From Chitinophaga pinensis (GTDB lineage: Bacteria > Bacteroidota > Bacteroidia > UBA7662): 64,000 nucleotides of DNA. The notes under the pieces were generated by a model. That model was given only the letters and a program-made list of their open reading frames with translations, searched no databases and was not told where the DNA came from. Numbering within the stretch: position 1 is the first letter of the stretch; every line of letters begins with the position of its first letter. The translations under genes were made by a program, and so were the position numbers. The stretch covers positions 52,938-116,937 of the forward strand of contig CAMCHJ010000005.1 of the NCBI GenBank assembly GCA_945874665.1, read 5' to 3'. Positions 7,814 through 17,097 of the stretch are shown piece after piece.

Positions 7814-9621
7814 ATCAAAACGGCCGCATTCAGCTCGTAATTGGCATTATACTCGGGATTTTTGTCATTTTTTTAGGCCGTTTATTTTACATCCAAGTAA
7901 TTACAGACAGCTACAGTTTATGGGCGGCACAAAATGCCATCCGAAAAGTAACCATTTACCCTGCCCGGGGTGTCATTTACGACCGCAATGGCGAGCGTGT
8001 GGTGGTAAACCGCCCAATTTACGACCTGATGCTGATTCCTTTAAAGATGACAGAAAAGATGGATACAGCCTCTTTTTGTGATTTGTTAGAAATTGACAAA
8101 ACCGTATTTATTGAACGCGTTGAAAAAGCACGTAAGTTCTCTCGATTTAAACCCTCTTTATTCGAAGCACAAATCAGTGTGGAGGAATTTGCAGCCATCC
8201 AGGAGCGGCTACACGAATTTCCTGGTTTCTATGCCGAATCACGAACGGTTCGTTATTACCCAATGGGTGGCGCAGCCCACGTTTTAGGTTACATCGGAGA
8301 AGTAAACGATGCTAAAATCAAGGCTTCAGAGGGCTATTATCAAATGGGTGATTACATAGGTATCGCGGGCATTGAGCTTTCCTATGAAACTGCCTTACGT
8401 GGCCAACGCGGAGTGCGCTATCAATACGTAGACGTTCACAACCGGATTGTGGGCAGTTACAAAGACGGAGCTTTTGATAGCGCTGCGGTTTCGGGAGAAC
8501 AGCTAGAGCTGTCGATTGACATCCAACTGCAACAATACGTAGAGCAGCTATTTGCTGGAAAAAAAGGCAGTGCTGTGGCCATTGAGCCCTCCACCGGAGA
8601 GATTTTGGCATTTGTAAGTGCGCCCAACTACGACCCCAATCTGCTAGTTGGAAGTGTTCGCGGCAAAAATTATCGTGCTTTGGCCAACGATTCGCTTAAG
8701 CCCCTTTTTAATCGCCCTTTACAAGCACAATATCCACCTGGGTCTATTTTCAAACCCATCCAAGCCCTGATAGGTCAAGAATTAGGCTTACTAAACTCAA
8801 ATACTCGTTTCCCCTGCGGAGGCGGCTACAGAATGGGTAGTCACACCGTAAAATGCACCCACGTGCATGCCGCACTCAACCTCGAAGAATCGATCCAATT
8901 CTCCTGCAACCCATACTACTGCTGGGCTTTCAAAACCATGATCGATAACAACGGCACCCTAAACCCTTCAGAGGGCTATCAAATCTGGAGAACATTCATG
9001 AATCGCTTTACAGTAGGAACCCGAACGGGCATCGATATTCCTAATGAGGTAAAAGGCATCCTACCGAGCGTTGATTACTACAATAAGGTGCATGGCAGCA
9101 ACCGTTGGCGGGCTAATAGCATTATTTCATTGTCGATTGGACAAGGCGAAGTGGCCATGACGCCCCTTCAAATGGCTAACACCATGGCGATTATTGCCAA
9201 TAAAGGATGGTACTACCCACCTCACCTCGTAAAAAGTGTGGGCGATGGAAAAAAAGTACCAGAGGGCTACGACGGAAAAATTGATATGGGTATTCAAGAG
9301 ATCTATTTTGATGTGGTCATGGAAGCGATGCAAAAAGTAGTAGACGAGGGTACAGCCCGCGCTTATGGCAAACTTGACAGTATAGCCATTTGTGGCAAAA
9401 CGGGAACCGCGCAAAACCCACATGGTAAAGACCATGCCGTATTTGTGTGTTTTGCCCCTCGTGAGAACCCTAAAATTGCCATTGCCGTAATGGTAGAAAA
9501 CGCAGGCTTTGGAGGTGTTTGGGCTGCGCCCATTGCCAGCTTGATGATTGAAAAATACTTACTCGGCGGGACTAAAAGACCTGATTTGGAAAAAAGAATA
9601 CTGGAGGCTAAGATTCAATGA
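7810..9621 (+). CDS. mrdA: Penicillin-binding protein 2 (elongasome transpeptidase)
   Basis: This is the class B PBP of the rod system; it cross-links new peptidoglycan together with the glycosyltransferase RodA. The 603-residue protein has one N-terminal membrane anchor (about residues 10-30), the PBP dimerisation domain beginning RGVIYDRNGE, and the transpeptidase domain with the catalytic S312 in PPGSIFKP and the KTG triad K530-T531-G532 in CGKTGTAQNP. SxN corresponds to the SCN in QFSCNPYYC. It overlaps mreD by four bases and rodA by four bases, which suggests translational coupling of the synthase pair. Confidence 0.96.
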   Translation: MNQNGRIQLVIGIILGIFVIFLGRLFYIQVITDSYSLWAAQNAIRKVTIYPARGVIYDRNGERVVVNRPIYDLMLIPLKMTEKMDTASFCDLLEIDKTVFIERVEKARKFSRFKPSLFEAQISVEEFAAIQERLHEFPGFYAESRTVRYYPMGGAAHVLGYIGEVNDAKIKASEGYYQMGDYIGIAGIELSYETALRGQRGVRYQYVDVHNRIVGSYKDGAFDSAAVSGEQLELSIDIQLQQYVEQLFAGKKGSAVAIEPSTGEILAFVSAPNYDPNLLVGSVRGKNYRALANDSLKPLFNRPLQAQYPPGSIFKPIQALIGQELGLLNSNTRFPCGGGYRMGSHTVKCTHVHAALNLEESIQFSCNPYYCWAFKTMIDNNGTLNPSEGYQIWRTFMNRFTVGTRTGIDIPNEVKGILPSVDYYNKVHGSNRWRANSIISLSIGQGEVAMTPLQMANTMAIIANKGWYYPPHLVKSVGDGKKVPEGYDGKIDMGIQEIYFDVVMEAMQKVVDEGTARAYGKLDSIAICGKTGTAQNPHGKDHAVFVCFAPRENPKIAIAVMVENAGFGGVWAAPIASLMIEKYLLGGTKRPDLEKRILEAKIQ

Positions 9622-10892
9622 AAACCACATCCAGATCAGAAAATACAATTTTTCAGTACATCGATAAGCCGCTAGTTGGCTTGTATATACTGCTCACCCT
9701 CATTGGCTGGGTGGCTGTGTACTCGGCTGTTTACAACGAAGACCACCAGAGCATGTTCGACCTCAGTCAAAACTATGGTAAACAAATGCTGTGGATTGGC
9801 ACCAGCTATTTGATTATGGCCATTCTCTTGGCCCTCGATTTTCGAATTTTTGAAGGCATATCTCCCTTTGTTTATATCGGCACATTGGCCTTAGGCATAG
9901 GTGTGGCTTTTTTAGGTAGGGAAGTAAACGGGGCGCGTTCCTGGTTTGAAATTGGCAGCTTCCGATTCCAACCAGCAGAATTTATGAAATTCGCCACTTG
10001 CCTCATGGTGGCTTACTACTTCAGCAATACCGACGTTAACATCCAGAAAAACAAAACCAAACTGGCCATTGCAGCCATTATTTTATTACCGATTGCCATC
10101 ATCATATTACAAAAAGACACAGGCAGCGCCTTGGTTTATTTCTCATTTATATTCGTGCTGTATCGCGAAGGCCTCCCTATAGCCTATTTGCTTTATTCAG
10201 GCTTAGCAATTCTAGTTGTTGTAATGACCTTGCTGCTCAACGAATGGGCAGTTGCAGTGGGCATTGTGAGCGTCGCTACGATTTACATGCTTTTGTCGCG
10301 CAAAATCAAACCAGCCATCCTAAGAGCTTTCCTTATTGCCATTCCTGCGCTCATTTTGGTATTTTCTGTCGACTATGCCTTCGATAATATCCTCCAAGAA
10401 CACCAAAGGCAACGAATCAATGTGCTTTTGGGTAAGGTAGAAGACTTCAGAGGTGCAGGCTACAATGTGCACCAATCGCTCATTGCCATTGGTTCAGGAG
10501 GTTTTTTTGGGAAGGGCTTTTTGCAAGGCACGCAAACTAAATTTGATTTTGTACCAGAGCAAAGCACCGACTTTATTTTTTGCACCATAGGCGAAGAGTA
10601 CGGCTTTGTTGGGAGTTTGGTTCTACTGTTTTTATTCAGCGTCTTACTTATTCGAATTCTGATGGTTGCTCAGCGCCAAAGCACTCGTTTTGCACGGGTG
10701 TACGGCTATGGCGTTGCCTCTATCCTCTTCTTTCACGTATTTATAAACATTGGCATGACCATTGGCTTGCTTCCCGTAATTGGCATTCCGCTGCCCTTCA
10801 TCAGCTATGGCGGTTCCTCTTTATGGTCGTTTACAATTTTATTAGGAATTTTAATTCGGCTGGATAGCGGCAGAAAAATTAGTCTTCGATAA
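9618..10892 (+). CDS. rodA: Rod shape-determining glycosyltransferase RodA (SEDS)
   Basis: RodA is a SEDS-family peptidoglycan polymerase of the inner membrane that works as a pair with PBP2. The product of 424 residues has about ten hydrophobic segments. Family signatures are GREVNGARSWFEIGSFRFQP followed by EFMK in the first half, and FVPEQSTDFIF then GIPLPFISYGGSS in the second half. It overlaps pbp2 by ATGA. A small membrane-protein gene follows after 31 bases in the same direction. Confidence 0.97.
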   Translation: MKTTSRSENTIFQYIDKPLVGLYILLTLIGWVAVYSAVYNEDHQSMFDLSQNYGKQMLWIGTSYLIMAILLALDFRIFEGISPFVYIGTLALGIGVAFLGREVNGARSWFEIGSFRFQPAEFMKFATCLMVAYYFSNTDVNIQKNKTKLAIAAIILLPIAIIILQKDTGSALVYFSFIFVLYREGLPIAYLLYSGLAILVVVMTLLLNEWAVAVGIVSVATIYMLLSRKIKPAILRAFLIAIPALILVFSVDYAFDNILQEHQRQRINVLLGKVEDFRGAGYNVHQSLIAIGSGGFFGKGFLQGTQTKFDFVPEQSTDFIFCTIGEEYGFVGSLVLLFLFSVLLIRILMVAQRQSTRFARVYGYGVASILFFHVFINIGMTIGLLPVIGIPLPFISYGGSSLWSFTILLGILIRLDSGRKISLR

Positions 10893-10923
10893 AACCGAGC
10901 ACCGCCTTAATTGTTCTCCTACC

Positions 10924-11082
10924 ATGAAAAAAGTATTGCTTTATTTCGTTGAGGTGTTTAAACCAAACGGACCGCATAAAACAGGCAATTTTAACCTCAA
11001 AGTCATGCACGGCATCAACCGCGTAAGTATTTTGATGTTTTTGTTCTGCTTGATCGTGATGCTGATACGCGCTTTGCGCTAA
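10924..11082 (+). CDS. Small single-pass membrane protein (52 aa), end of elongasome operon
   Basis: An ATG-started frame of 52 codons runs MKKVLLYFVEVFKPNGPHKT..., contains NFNLKVMHGINRVSILMF and ends with a hydrophobic segment (SILMFLFCLIVMLI) and RALR. A short cytoplasmic part followed by one membrane helix is the likely topology. It resembles small Bacteroidota proteins with the same NxNLxxMHGxNRxSIxMF pattern that I associate with a domain of unknown function (possibly DUF6728; recalled from memory and unchecked). It lies 31 bases after rodA and its stop directly abuts the recG stop on the other strand. Its role is unknown; position suggests a link to cell-wall elongation. Confidence 0.75.
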   Translation: MKKVLLYFVEVFKPNGPHKTGNFNLKVMHGINRVSILMFLFCLIVMLIRALR

Positions 11083-13197
11083 TCAACTGATCGCACTCCA
11101 GTTTTTATGCCTGCGGTGATATTGCTTGTAGGCTTGTACTAAGTGCCTACTATCTGCCTGTTGCAGCTCTGCATCATGTTGGAAGATAGCCTCTACAGCT
11201 TGTCGGCTTTGTCTCAGGATTTCCGCATCTGTGGTTAAGTCAGCAATTTTAAAATCAACCATACCGCTTTGCTGTGTGCCAGCCAAGTCGCCTGGGCCAC
11301 GTAACTCCAAGTCAACCTCTGCAATCTTAAAGCCATCGTTTGTTTCGCACATGGTTTTGATACGCAATTTAGCATCGGCACTGAGCTTATTACTCGACAT
11401 GAGCACACAATACGACTGCTCCGCACCTCTGCCCACACGGCCCCGCAATTGGTGCAACTGCGACAAGCCAAAACGCTCGGCATTTTCAATGACCATTATG
11501 CTAGCGTTTGGCACGTTTACACCCACTTCAATAACCGTGGTTGCTACCATGATGTGCGTATTGCCAGTGACAAACCTATTCATTTCAAACTGCTTAACAT
11601 CGGTTTTCATTTTACCATGTACAATGCTCACCCGGTAATTGGGCAGCGGGAAAGCCCTGCTGATTGATTCGTAGCCATCAGTGAGATCCTTGAGATCGAG
11701 CTTTTCTGACTCTTCAATCAATGGATAAACCACATACACCTGTCGGCCTTTTGCGATTTCTTGCCGCATAAATTCAAACACTTTTAATCTATGAGCATCG
11801 GTGGCATGCATGGTTTTAATTGGCTTGCGGCCCTGGGGCAGCTGATCGATTACAGACACATCCAAATCGCCATACAAGGTCATAGCCAAAGTACGCGGTA
11901 TGGGCGTAGCCGTCATCACCACTACATGTGGCATGATGGTGTTTTTTGCCCAAAGTTTAGCCCGTTGCGCCACCCCAAAACGGTGTTGTTCATCAATGAT
12001 CGTGAGGCCTAGATTGTGAAACTGCACCTCAGGCTCTATCAATGCATGGGTGCCAATGAGGAAATGCAAAGCACCAGACCGTAGGTTTTCATGCAAAATT
12101 CGACGGTCCTTCACCTTGGTACTTCCGGTTAAAAGCGCAATTTTCACTGGCAGCTCGCCAAGCAATGCCTGGATAGATTGGTAATGCTGATTTGCTAAAA
12201 TTTCTGTCGGTGCCATCAAACAAGCCTGAAAGCCGTTATCGACTGCCAAAAGCATGGTTAATAAAGCCACAACCGTTTTGCCACTGCCCACATCTCCCTG
12301 CAACAAACGATTCATTTGCTGGCCCGTTCGTATGTCTTCCCGTATTTCTTTCACCACCCGTTTTTGAGCATCAGTGAGCTCAAAAGGCAGGTGATCTTGA
12401 TAAAAGCTATTGAAATATTGGCCTACATGACTAAAAACGTGGCCCCGCTGAGCAGCTTTTCGGGCTCGCTTGTTGTAAATCATACCGAATTGCAGGAAAA
12501 ACAACTCTTCAAATTTCAATCGGCGCCGCGCTTCCTCGAGCTTTTCTAAAGAATCTGGAAAATGAATTTGCTTATAAGCTGCCTTCCGGTCCACGAGCTG
12601 AAAGTGTTGTCGCAGTCCCAATGGCAAATTTTCAGAAATCTGATTAGACGTGGCCTCCAGCAGCTGCCAAGTGCACCGCGCAAGGGCACGTGTATCTAAT
12701 CCCCGTAGTTTGAGCTTTTCTGTTGAGTTGTAAACCGGCTGCAAGCTCATCAGTCCTTTGCCATTTTGCACATCACTCACTGGCTCTATTTCGGGGTGTA
12801 CAAGCGAATAAGTGTTTTTAAACAGCGCTGGCCTACCAAAAACCACATAAGTCGCGCCTACTTTAATTGTTGCCTGTACCCACCTAATGCTTTGAAACCA
12901 AATGAGCTCCAATTGCCCGTGTCCATCCGTGAACTGCGCTACAAGCCGTTGCTTTGGGCCTGTGCCAACCAACTCAAAACTACTTACAACCCCTTTGAGC
13001 TGCACCAGGGCTAGCGACTCTTGCAATTCGCTGATCTTATAAAATTTACTTCGGTCAACGTGTCGAAATGGAAAATATTGAAGTAAATCTTCATAAACCG
13101 CGATTCCCACCTCTTTTCGCAGCAGTTCGGCTTTGGCAGGCCCCACTCCTTTTAAAAATTCGATGGGCGTTTGCAATAAATCTTGAAAGGCGTTCAC
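11083..13197 (-). CDS. recG: ATP-dependent DNA helicase RecG
   Basis: RecG remodels stalled replication forks and recombination intermediates. The 704-residue product has the N-terminal wedge/OB region, the superfamily 2 helicase motif I LLQGDVGSGKTVVA, motif II IIDEQHRFGV (DEQH), the motif III region MTATPIPRTLA, and the C-terminal motifs VATTVIEVGVNVPNA and QLRGRVGR. Length and order are those of the family. It is the last gene of the minus-strand set mutY-ssb-gldE-gldD-recG, 36 bases after gldD, and its stop codon touches that of the small membrane-protein gene converging on it. Confidence 0.97.
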   Translation of the reverse strand: MNAFQDLLQTPIEFLKGVGPAKAELLRKEVGIAVYEDLLQYFPFRHVDRSKFYKISELQESLALVQLKGVVSSFELVGTGPKQRLVAQFTDGHGQLELIWFQSIRWVQATIKVGATYVVFGRPALFKNTYSLVHPEIEPVSDVQNGKGLMSLQPVYNSTEKLKLRGLDTRALARCTWQLLEATSNQISENLPLGLRQHFQLVDRKAAYKQIHFPDSLEKLEEARRRLKFEELFFLQFGMIYNKRARKAAQRGHVFSHVGQYFNSFYQDHLPFELTDAQKRVVKEIREDIRTGQQMNRLLQGDVGSGKTVVALLTMLLAVDNGFQACLMAPTEILANQHYQSIQALLGELPVKIALLTGSTKVKDRRILHENLRSGALHFLIGTHALIEPEVQFHNLGLTIIDEQHRFGVAQRAKLWAKNTIMPHVVVMTATPIPRTLAMTLYGDLDVSVIDQLPQGRKPIKTMHATDAHRLKVFEFMRQEIAKGRQVYVVYPLIEESEKLDLKDLTDGYESISRAFPLPNYRVSIVHGKMKTDVKQFEMNRFVTGNTHIMVATTVIEVGVNVPNASIMVIENAERFGLSQLHQLRGRVGRGAEQSYCVLMSSNKLSADAKLRIKTMCETNDGFKIAEVDLELRGPGDLAGTQQSGMVDFKIADLTTDAEILRQSRQAVEAIFQHDAELQQADSRHLVQAYKQYHRRHKNWSAIS

Positions 13198-13233
13198 TTT
13201 GCTAATTTAACCAGTAGCAAGCATAATTATTCG

Positions 13234-13806
13234 TTATTTCCAGCTAAAAGTCTTCAACAATTGCTCAATGTCGCGCATTACATAAGCTACTACAGGCGCT
13301 AAGCTATCGGCACGAGGTACGGTATTAAAGTACATGGCCCCTCGTATAAAGTGGTTTGTGCTGTCGGTAAGGTAAAACTGTGAATTGCTAGCTGCGTTGC
13401 CACCTACTTTATAAAAGAGTCCGTACACCCGTTCATCCCCTTTCGAAATCAGTATCTCTTCAATCGAAGATGCTTTAACGGTATGTTTGAAGGTCATACG
13501 CTGCGACTCATCAATGTACTTACCCAAAGTAGCTGGAGCATCCACCTTTAAATAGCTGAGGTAGATGGTGGCTTGCAAGGCAGGATAATCAATGTTAATC
13601 CAATAAGGCTGTTCAATTGGCTTTGGACGGTTTATTTGCGTGCCATTGGCTACCTCAAATTGAAAAGGGAGATCTTGATTGAGGGGTTGATAGGCCTTTT
13701 TGATCAGTTCGATCCGGTGATAAGCATATGGTTTAGGCGCTGCATCTTGCTGGCTGCATCCCCCAAAAAGCAGGCCGACAAATAAAAGAAAGTACTTAAA
13801 TCTCAC
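13234..13806 (-). CDS. gldD: Gliding motility lipoprotein GldD
   Basis: GldD is a membrane lipoprotein needed for gliding and for T9SS function in Flavobacterium johnsoniae; its biochemical role is unknown. The product of 190 residues begins with a signal peptide and lipobox (LLFGGC at about residues 12-17), followed by the family pattern PKPYAYHRI and PYWINIDYP. A C-terminal stretch AYVMRDIEQLLKTFSWK is also GldD-like. Its start overlaps the end of gldE by 11 bases, the same gldE-gldD order as in flavobacteria. Confidence 0.92.
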   Translation of the reverse strand: MRFKYFLLFVGLLFGGCSQQDAAPKPYAYHRIELIKKAYQPLNQDLPFQFEVANGTQINRPKPIEQPYWINIDYPALQATIYLSYLKVDAPATLGKYIDESQRMTFKHTVKASSIEEILISKGDERVYGLFYKVGGNAASNSQFYLTDSTNHFIRGAMYFNTVPRADSLAPVVAYVMRDIEQLLKTFSWK

Positions 13807-15181
13807 TTTGTTCTCCTTCCACTACAGGGTCGATGGAGGCTCCAGGAATGGTGATTTGCACTGTTTTAATGCGCCGATCATCAGCCTCCTTTACTACAAA
13901 ATCGTAGCCATTGTAGCTAATTTGCTCATTGAGCTCAGGAATGCGGCCAGCGATTTCTAAAATCAATCCTGCTAAAGTGTCTGCCTCACCCATCACTTCT
14001 TCGAAAGCCGTCATGTCAAACCCAACGTTTTTGCTCAGGTCTTGTAACGATATTTTTCCCAAACAAACATAGGTACGTTCATCGATTTGAGTCAACTGAC
14101 TTTCCTCTTCTTCGTCAAATTCATCGTTGATTTCACCAACAATTTCTTCTAAAACATCCTCGAGGGTTATTAAACCTGCGCACCCGCCATACTCATCAAC
14201 TACAATGGCCATGTGGGTATGTTTGGTTTGGAAATCTCGAAATAAGTCATCAATCCGCTTCTTTTCAGGCACAAAAAAGGGCTTCCGAAGTAAAGTATGC
14301 CAATTATAATCCGCTGGCTGGTCAAGCTTTAAGAGCAGGTCTTTGAGGTACAAAATTCCTTCCAGCCGATCGAGCGACTCTTTGTAAACAGGTACTCGGG
14401 AATACCCCCAATCAATTACCTGTGCCTTGAGTTCCGTGAAATTCTGATCAATATCAATGGCTTTTATATCTTGCCGAGGCACCATCACCTGCTTAACACT
14501 TATGTTTCCGAAATTTACAATGCCTTTCAGGATACCTTTTTCTTCCGGATTCTCAGGTACCTCATCATAGGTCATTTCAATGGCCTGATTGAGTTCATCG
14601 ATGGAAACCTGTTGAGCATACTGCTTAAAGCGCCGGTCAATGAGGTCGGTTCCCTGTACCAATACCCAACTCATAGGCTTGAGGATGCTCATCGAAAAAT
14701 TGACGAAACCAATCATCTTTCGCGCCATTTTGAGATTATTTTCGGTAGCATACACTTTGGGCACTACTTCCCCAAACATCACAATCAAAAACGTAACAAC
14801 AAAAGTTTGTATAACGAAACCAAGCACCGGAAAAGTCGAGAAATCGAACTGCTTAAAGGTGAGGTAATAAGATATAATAACGATTGTTATATTCACTAAA
14901 TTATTGGCAATCAATAAAGTAGCCAATAATTCCTTTGCTCGTTGAATGGTAGCTACAACACGCTTATCGGCTTCCACCTCCGACTCTTCCAGCTCGTTGA
15001 GCTGCTGTCGGTTAATGGAGAAAAAAGCGACTTCAGAACCCGAAATGAGTGCAGAAATTAAAAGTAAAACAAGGATAATGCCGACTGAAATAGCAATCTC
15101 GCCTGCTTCGGCTTGCAGCGTGATTTGCATGAATTGCGCTAAAAAGGGCTGGGGGTTCCCGTCGGGACTGTCCAAAATCAA
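13796..15181 (-). CDS. gldE: Gliding motility-associated protein GldE (CNNM/CBS transporter-like)
   Basis: GldE is an inner-membrane protein of the CorC/HlyC-type CBS family and acts with GldD in gliding. The 461 residues show a CNNM (DUF21) membrane domain in the first half (ISALISGSEVAFFS; FGEVVPKVYATEN), a CBS pair (VMVPRQDIKAID; HMAIVVDEYGG) and a C-terminal transporter-associated domain. The start is uncertain: the frame opens with TTG at 15181, giving a lead MILDSPDGNPQP similar to other GldE starts, while the first ATG is 17 codons further in and would remove that lead. It sits 15 bases after ssb. Confidence 0.92.
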   Translation of the reverse strand: MILDSPDGNPQPFLAQFMQITLQAEAGEIAISVGIILVLLLISALISGSEVAFFSINRQQLNELEESEVEADKRVVATIQRAKELLATLLIANNLVNITIVIISYYLTFKQFDFSTFPVLGFVIQTFVVTFLIVMFGEVVPKVYATENNLKMARKMIGFVNFSMSILKPMSWVLVQGTDLIDRRFKQYAQQVSIDELNQAIEMTYDEVPENPEEKGILKGIVNFGNISVKQVMVPRQDIKAIDIDQNFTELKAQVIDWGYSRVPVYKESLDRLEGILYLKDLLLKLDQPADYNWHTLLRKPFFVPEKKRIDDLFRDFQTKHTHMAIVVDEYGGCAGLITLEDVLEEIVGEINDEFDEEEESQLTQIDERTYVCLGKISLQDLSKNVGFDMTAFEEVMGEADTLAGLILEIAGRIPELNEQISYNGYDFVVKEADDRRIKTVQITIPGASIDPVVEGEQSEI

Positions 15182-15196
15182 TAATTTACGTTAAAC

Positions 15197-15640
15197 TTAA
15201 AATGGCAGGTCGTCATCGGCACCGCCACCCATTTCTTCAATTGCAGGACGACTTGCAGGCGCATTAAAACCACCTGCCGAAGCACCCATACCGCCTTTCT
15301 GCTGGTCGTTAGCACGACTTAAAAGCACCAAATTATCACCAATCACCTCGGTAGTGTAGCGGGTATTGCCCTCTTTGTCTTCCCATTTGCGCGTTGACAA
15401 ACGTCCCTCTAAATAAACCTGAGATCCTTTGTGCAGGTAACTCTCAGCAATATCGGCAAGTCCTCTCCACAGCACCATGTTGTGCCATTCGGTACGGGTT
15501 TGACGGTTGCCCTCTTTGTCCTTGTAGGTTTCCGATGTTGCCAATGGAAACGTGGCAATTTTGGCTCCATTATCAAGGGTCTTCACTTCGGGATCCTTCC
15601 CGAGATTGCCAATGAGCATTACTTTATTCAGTCCAGCCAT
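15197..15640 (-). CDS. ssb: Single-stranded DNA-binding protein
   Basis: SSB coats single-stranded DNA in replication and repair. The 147-residue protein has the OB-fold (NKVMLIGNLGKDPEVK, TEWHNMVLWRGLADIAESYLHKGSQVYLEGRLSTRKWEDKEG in pieces), a glycine-rich linker and the acidic C-terminal tip DDDLPF that recruits partner proteins. Its start overlaps the end of mutY by 13 bases, and gldE follows. The mutY-ssb-gldE-gldD order is a known Bacteroidota arrangement. Confidence 0.97.
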   Translation of the reverse strand: MAGLNKVMLIGNLGKDPEVKTLDNGAKIATFPLATSETYKDKEGNRQTRTEWHNMVLWRGLADIAESYLHKGSQVYLEGRLSTRKWEDKEGNTRYTTEVIGDNLVLLSRANDQQKGGMGASAGGFNAPASRPAIEEMGGGADDDLPF

Positions 15641-16686
15641 GCCTTGTTCTTTTTAAGTGTTATGTCTATTAATCGCGGGAGCGGGTAGGTATCCAAGTCC
15701 TTTATCGATACAAATTTAAGCTCCATATCTTGCAAGTTATGAAAAATTTGAACCAGCCAAAACTTCGCGAAAATACGCTGGTGCGTTAAAACATGCTTAA
15801 CAGACTCAGAATGGGCTATTACCCTAAAATCACGGGCAGAAAACGTAAACTTTTGCTGAAAATGCGTTGAAATTTCTTTCTGGCTAAGCTCTCGCTCGGC
15901 CTCAAAATTGGTAAAATCCCACAAATGCTGCCAAATATCACCTGCTTGTCGCTGTTGCAGATACAATCCATTTTCAAACCTAATGACCACATAATTGAAA
16001 AAACGCTTGCGCACTTTTACCTTTCCCACTTTCAGCGGCAGCAAGGCAACCATTCCTTCTTTGAATGCTACGCAATCGCTTCTAAAAGAGCAATTTCCAC
16101 AATCGGGATTCACAGGTACGCACTGCAAAGCACCAAACTCCATCAAGGCTTGGTTGTAAGTGCCAGGATCGTCGCAATCGAGTAACTGCTTGGCCAAGGC
16201 TGCAAATATTTTCTGGCCAGAAGGCTGGTCAATCGCCTCACGCACCCCATAAACCCTGCTCAATACCCGGTACACATTGCCATCAACCACCGCTTCCGGC
16301 AATCCAAAGGCCATAGAGCTGATGGCCGCCGCGGTATACGGCCCAACGCCCTTCAACTTTAACAAGGCTTGGTAATCGGCTGGAAACTCGCCTCCATGTA
16401 CTTCTACAACCTGCTTGGCTGCCTGGTGTAAGTTACGTGCCCTGCTATAATAGCCCAGTCCTTGCCAATCGCGCAAAATAGCTTGCTCTGGGGCGTCTGC
16501 TAACGCCTGCACATCGGGGTAATGCGCCACAAAAGTTTCGTAATAGGGCAAGCCTTGCGTCACCCTGGTTTGCTGCAAAATCACTTCTGACAGCCAAATA
16601 CGGTACGGATCGCTACTTTTTCGCCACGGCAAATCCCTTTTAACCTCTGAGTACCAATCCTTCAGCAACTTACTCCACATCAACAT
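15628..16686 (-). CDS. mutY: A/G-specific adenine glycosylase MutY
   Basis: MutY removes adenine mispaired with 8-oxoguanine. The 352-residue protein has the helix-hairpin-helix (LKGVGPYTAAAI), the catalytic aspartate in AVVDGNVYRVLSR, an iron-sulfur cluster loop with four cysteines spaced C-x6-C-x2-C-x5-C (CVPVNPDCGNCSFRSDC) and a C-terminal NUDIX-like 8-oxoG recognition domain. Two ATGs lie close together at the start (16686 and 16680) and cannot be told apart. It heads the minus-strand cluster and is divergent from the HU-type gene. Confidence 0.96.
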   Translation of the reverse strand: MLMWSKLLKDWYSEVKRDLPWRKSSDPYRIWLSEVILQQTRVTQGLPYYETFVAHYPDVQALADAPEQAILRDWQGLGYYSRARNLHQAAKQVVEVHGGEFPADYQALLKLKGVGPYTAAAISSMAFGLPEAVVDGNVYRVLSRVYGVREAIDQPSGQKIFAALAKQLLDCDDPGTYNQALMEFGALQCVPVNPDCGNCSFRSDCVAFKEGMVALLPLKVGKVKVRKRFFNYVVIRFENGLYLQQRQAGDIWQHLWDFTNFEAERELSQKEISTHFQQKFTFSARDFRVIAHSESVKHVLTHQRIFAKFWLVQIFHNLQDMELKFVSIKDLDTYPLPRLIDITLKKNKAWLD

Positions 16687-16743
16687 TTTCGATAAATCTT
16701 TATAAATACATGAAATACACCTTCTTAATTCAAATCATTACTG

Positions 16744-16751
16744 TATTTTTG
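16744..16751 (+). promoter_or_regulatory. Bacteroidota -7 box of the HU-type gene
   Basis: TATTTTTG fits TAnnTTTG, 41 bases before the start codon of the HU-type gene, and lies in the divergent region shared with mutY. Confidence 0.65.
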
Positions 16752-16792
16752 CATTCCGTTTCAAAAATAGAAAGTCTTTAATAGTAATCAAG

Positions 16793-17092
16793 ATGACCAA
16801 AGCAGAAGTTATTAGCCAGATTGCCGAGGATACCGGTATCGAGAAGGTAGATGTACAACAAGTTGTTGAAGCATTTTTCACAGTGGTGAAGGATACAATC
16901 AAAAATGGAGAAAACATTTACGTTCGTGGGTTCGGCAGTTTTATCGTTAAAAAGCGTGCTCGCAAAATTGCACGCAACATCTCACGTAATACCTCTATCG
17001 AAATTCCTGAGCACTTTATTCCGCACTTCAAACCTTCGAAGCAGTTCATCGACGAGGTTAAAGATACCATCAAAACCGGCGTGGTAGCTTAA
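16793..17092 (+). CDS. HU/IHF-type nucleoid DNA-binding protein
   Basis: This 99-residue histone-like protein bends and compacts DNA as a dimer. It has the family order: N-terminal helices MTKAEVISQIAEDTGI, the RGFGSF turn, and the arm region in which EIPEH replaces the more common INP tip (RNTSIEIPEHFIPHFKPSKQF). The C-terminal helix FIDEVKDTIK completes the fold. Length and the KAEVISQIA start match the HU/IHF family, but the altered arm tip means HU and IHF cannot be separated. It is preceded by a clear -7 box, and the TPR gene follows five bases after it. Confidence 0.93.
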   Translation: MTKAEVISQIAEDTGIEKVDVQQVVEAFFTVVKDTIKNGENIYVRGFGSFIVKKRARKIARNISRNTSIEIPEHFIPHFKPSKQFIDEVKDTIKTGVVA

Positions 17093-17097
17093 TACGC

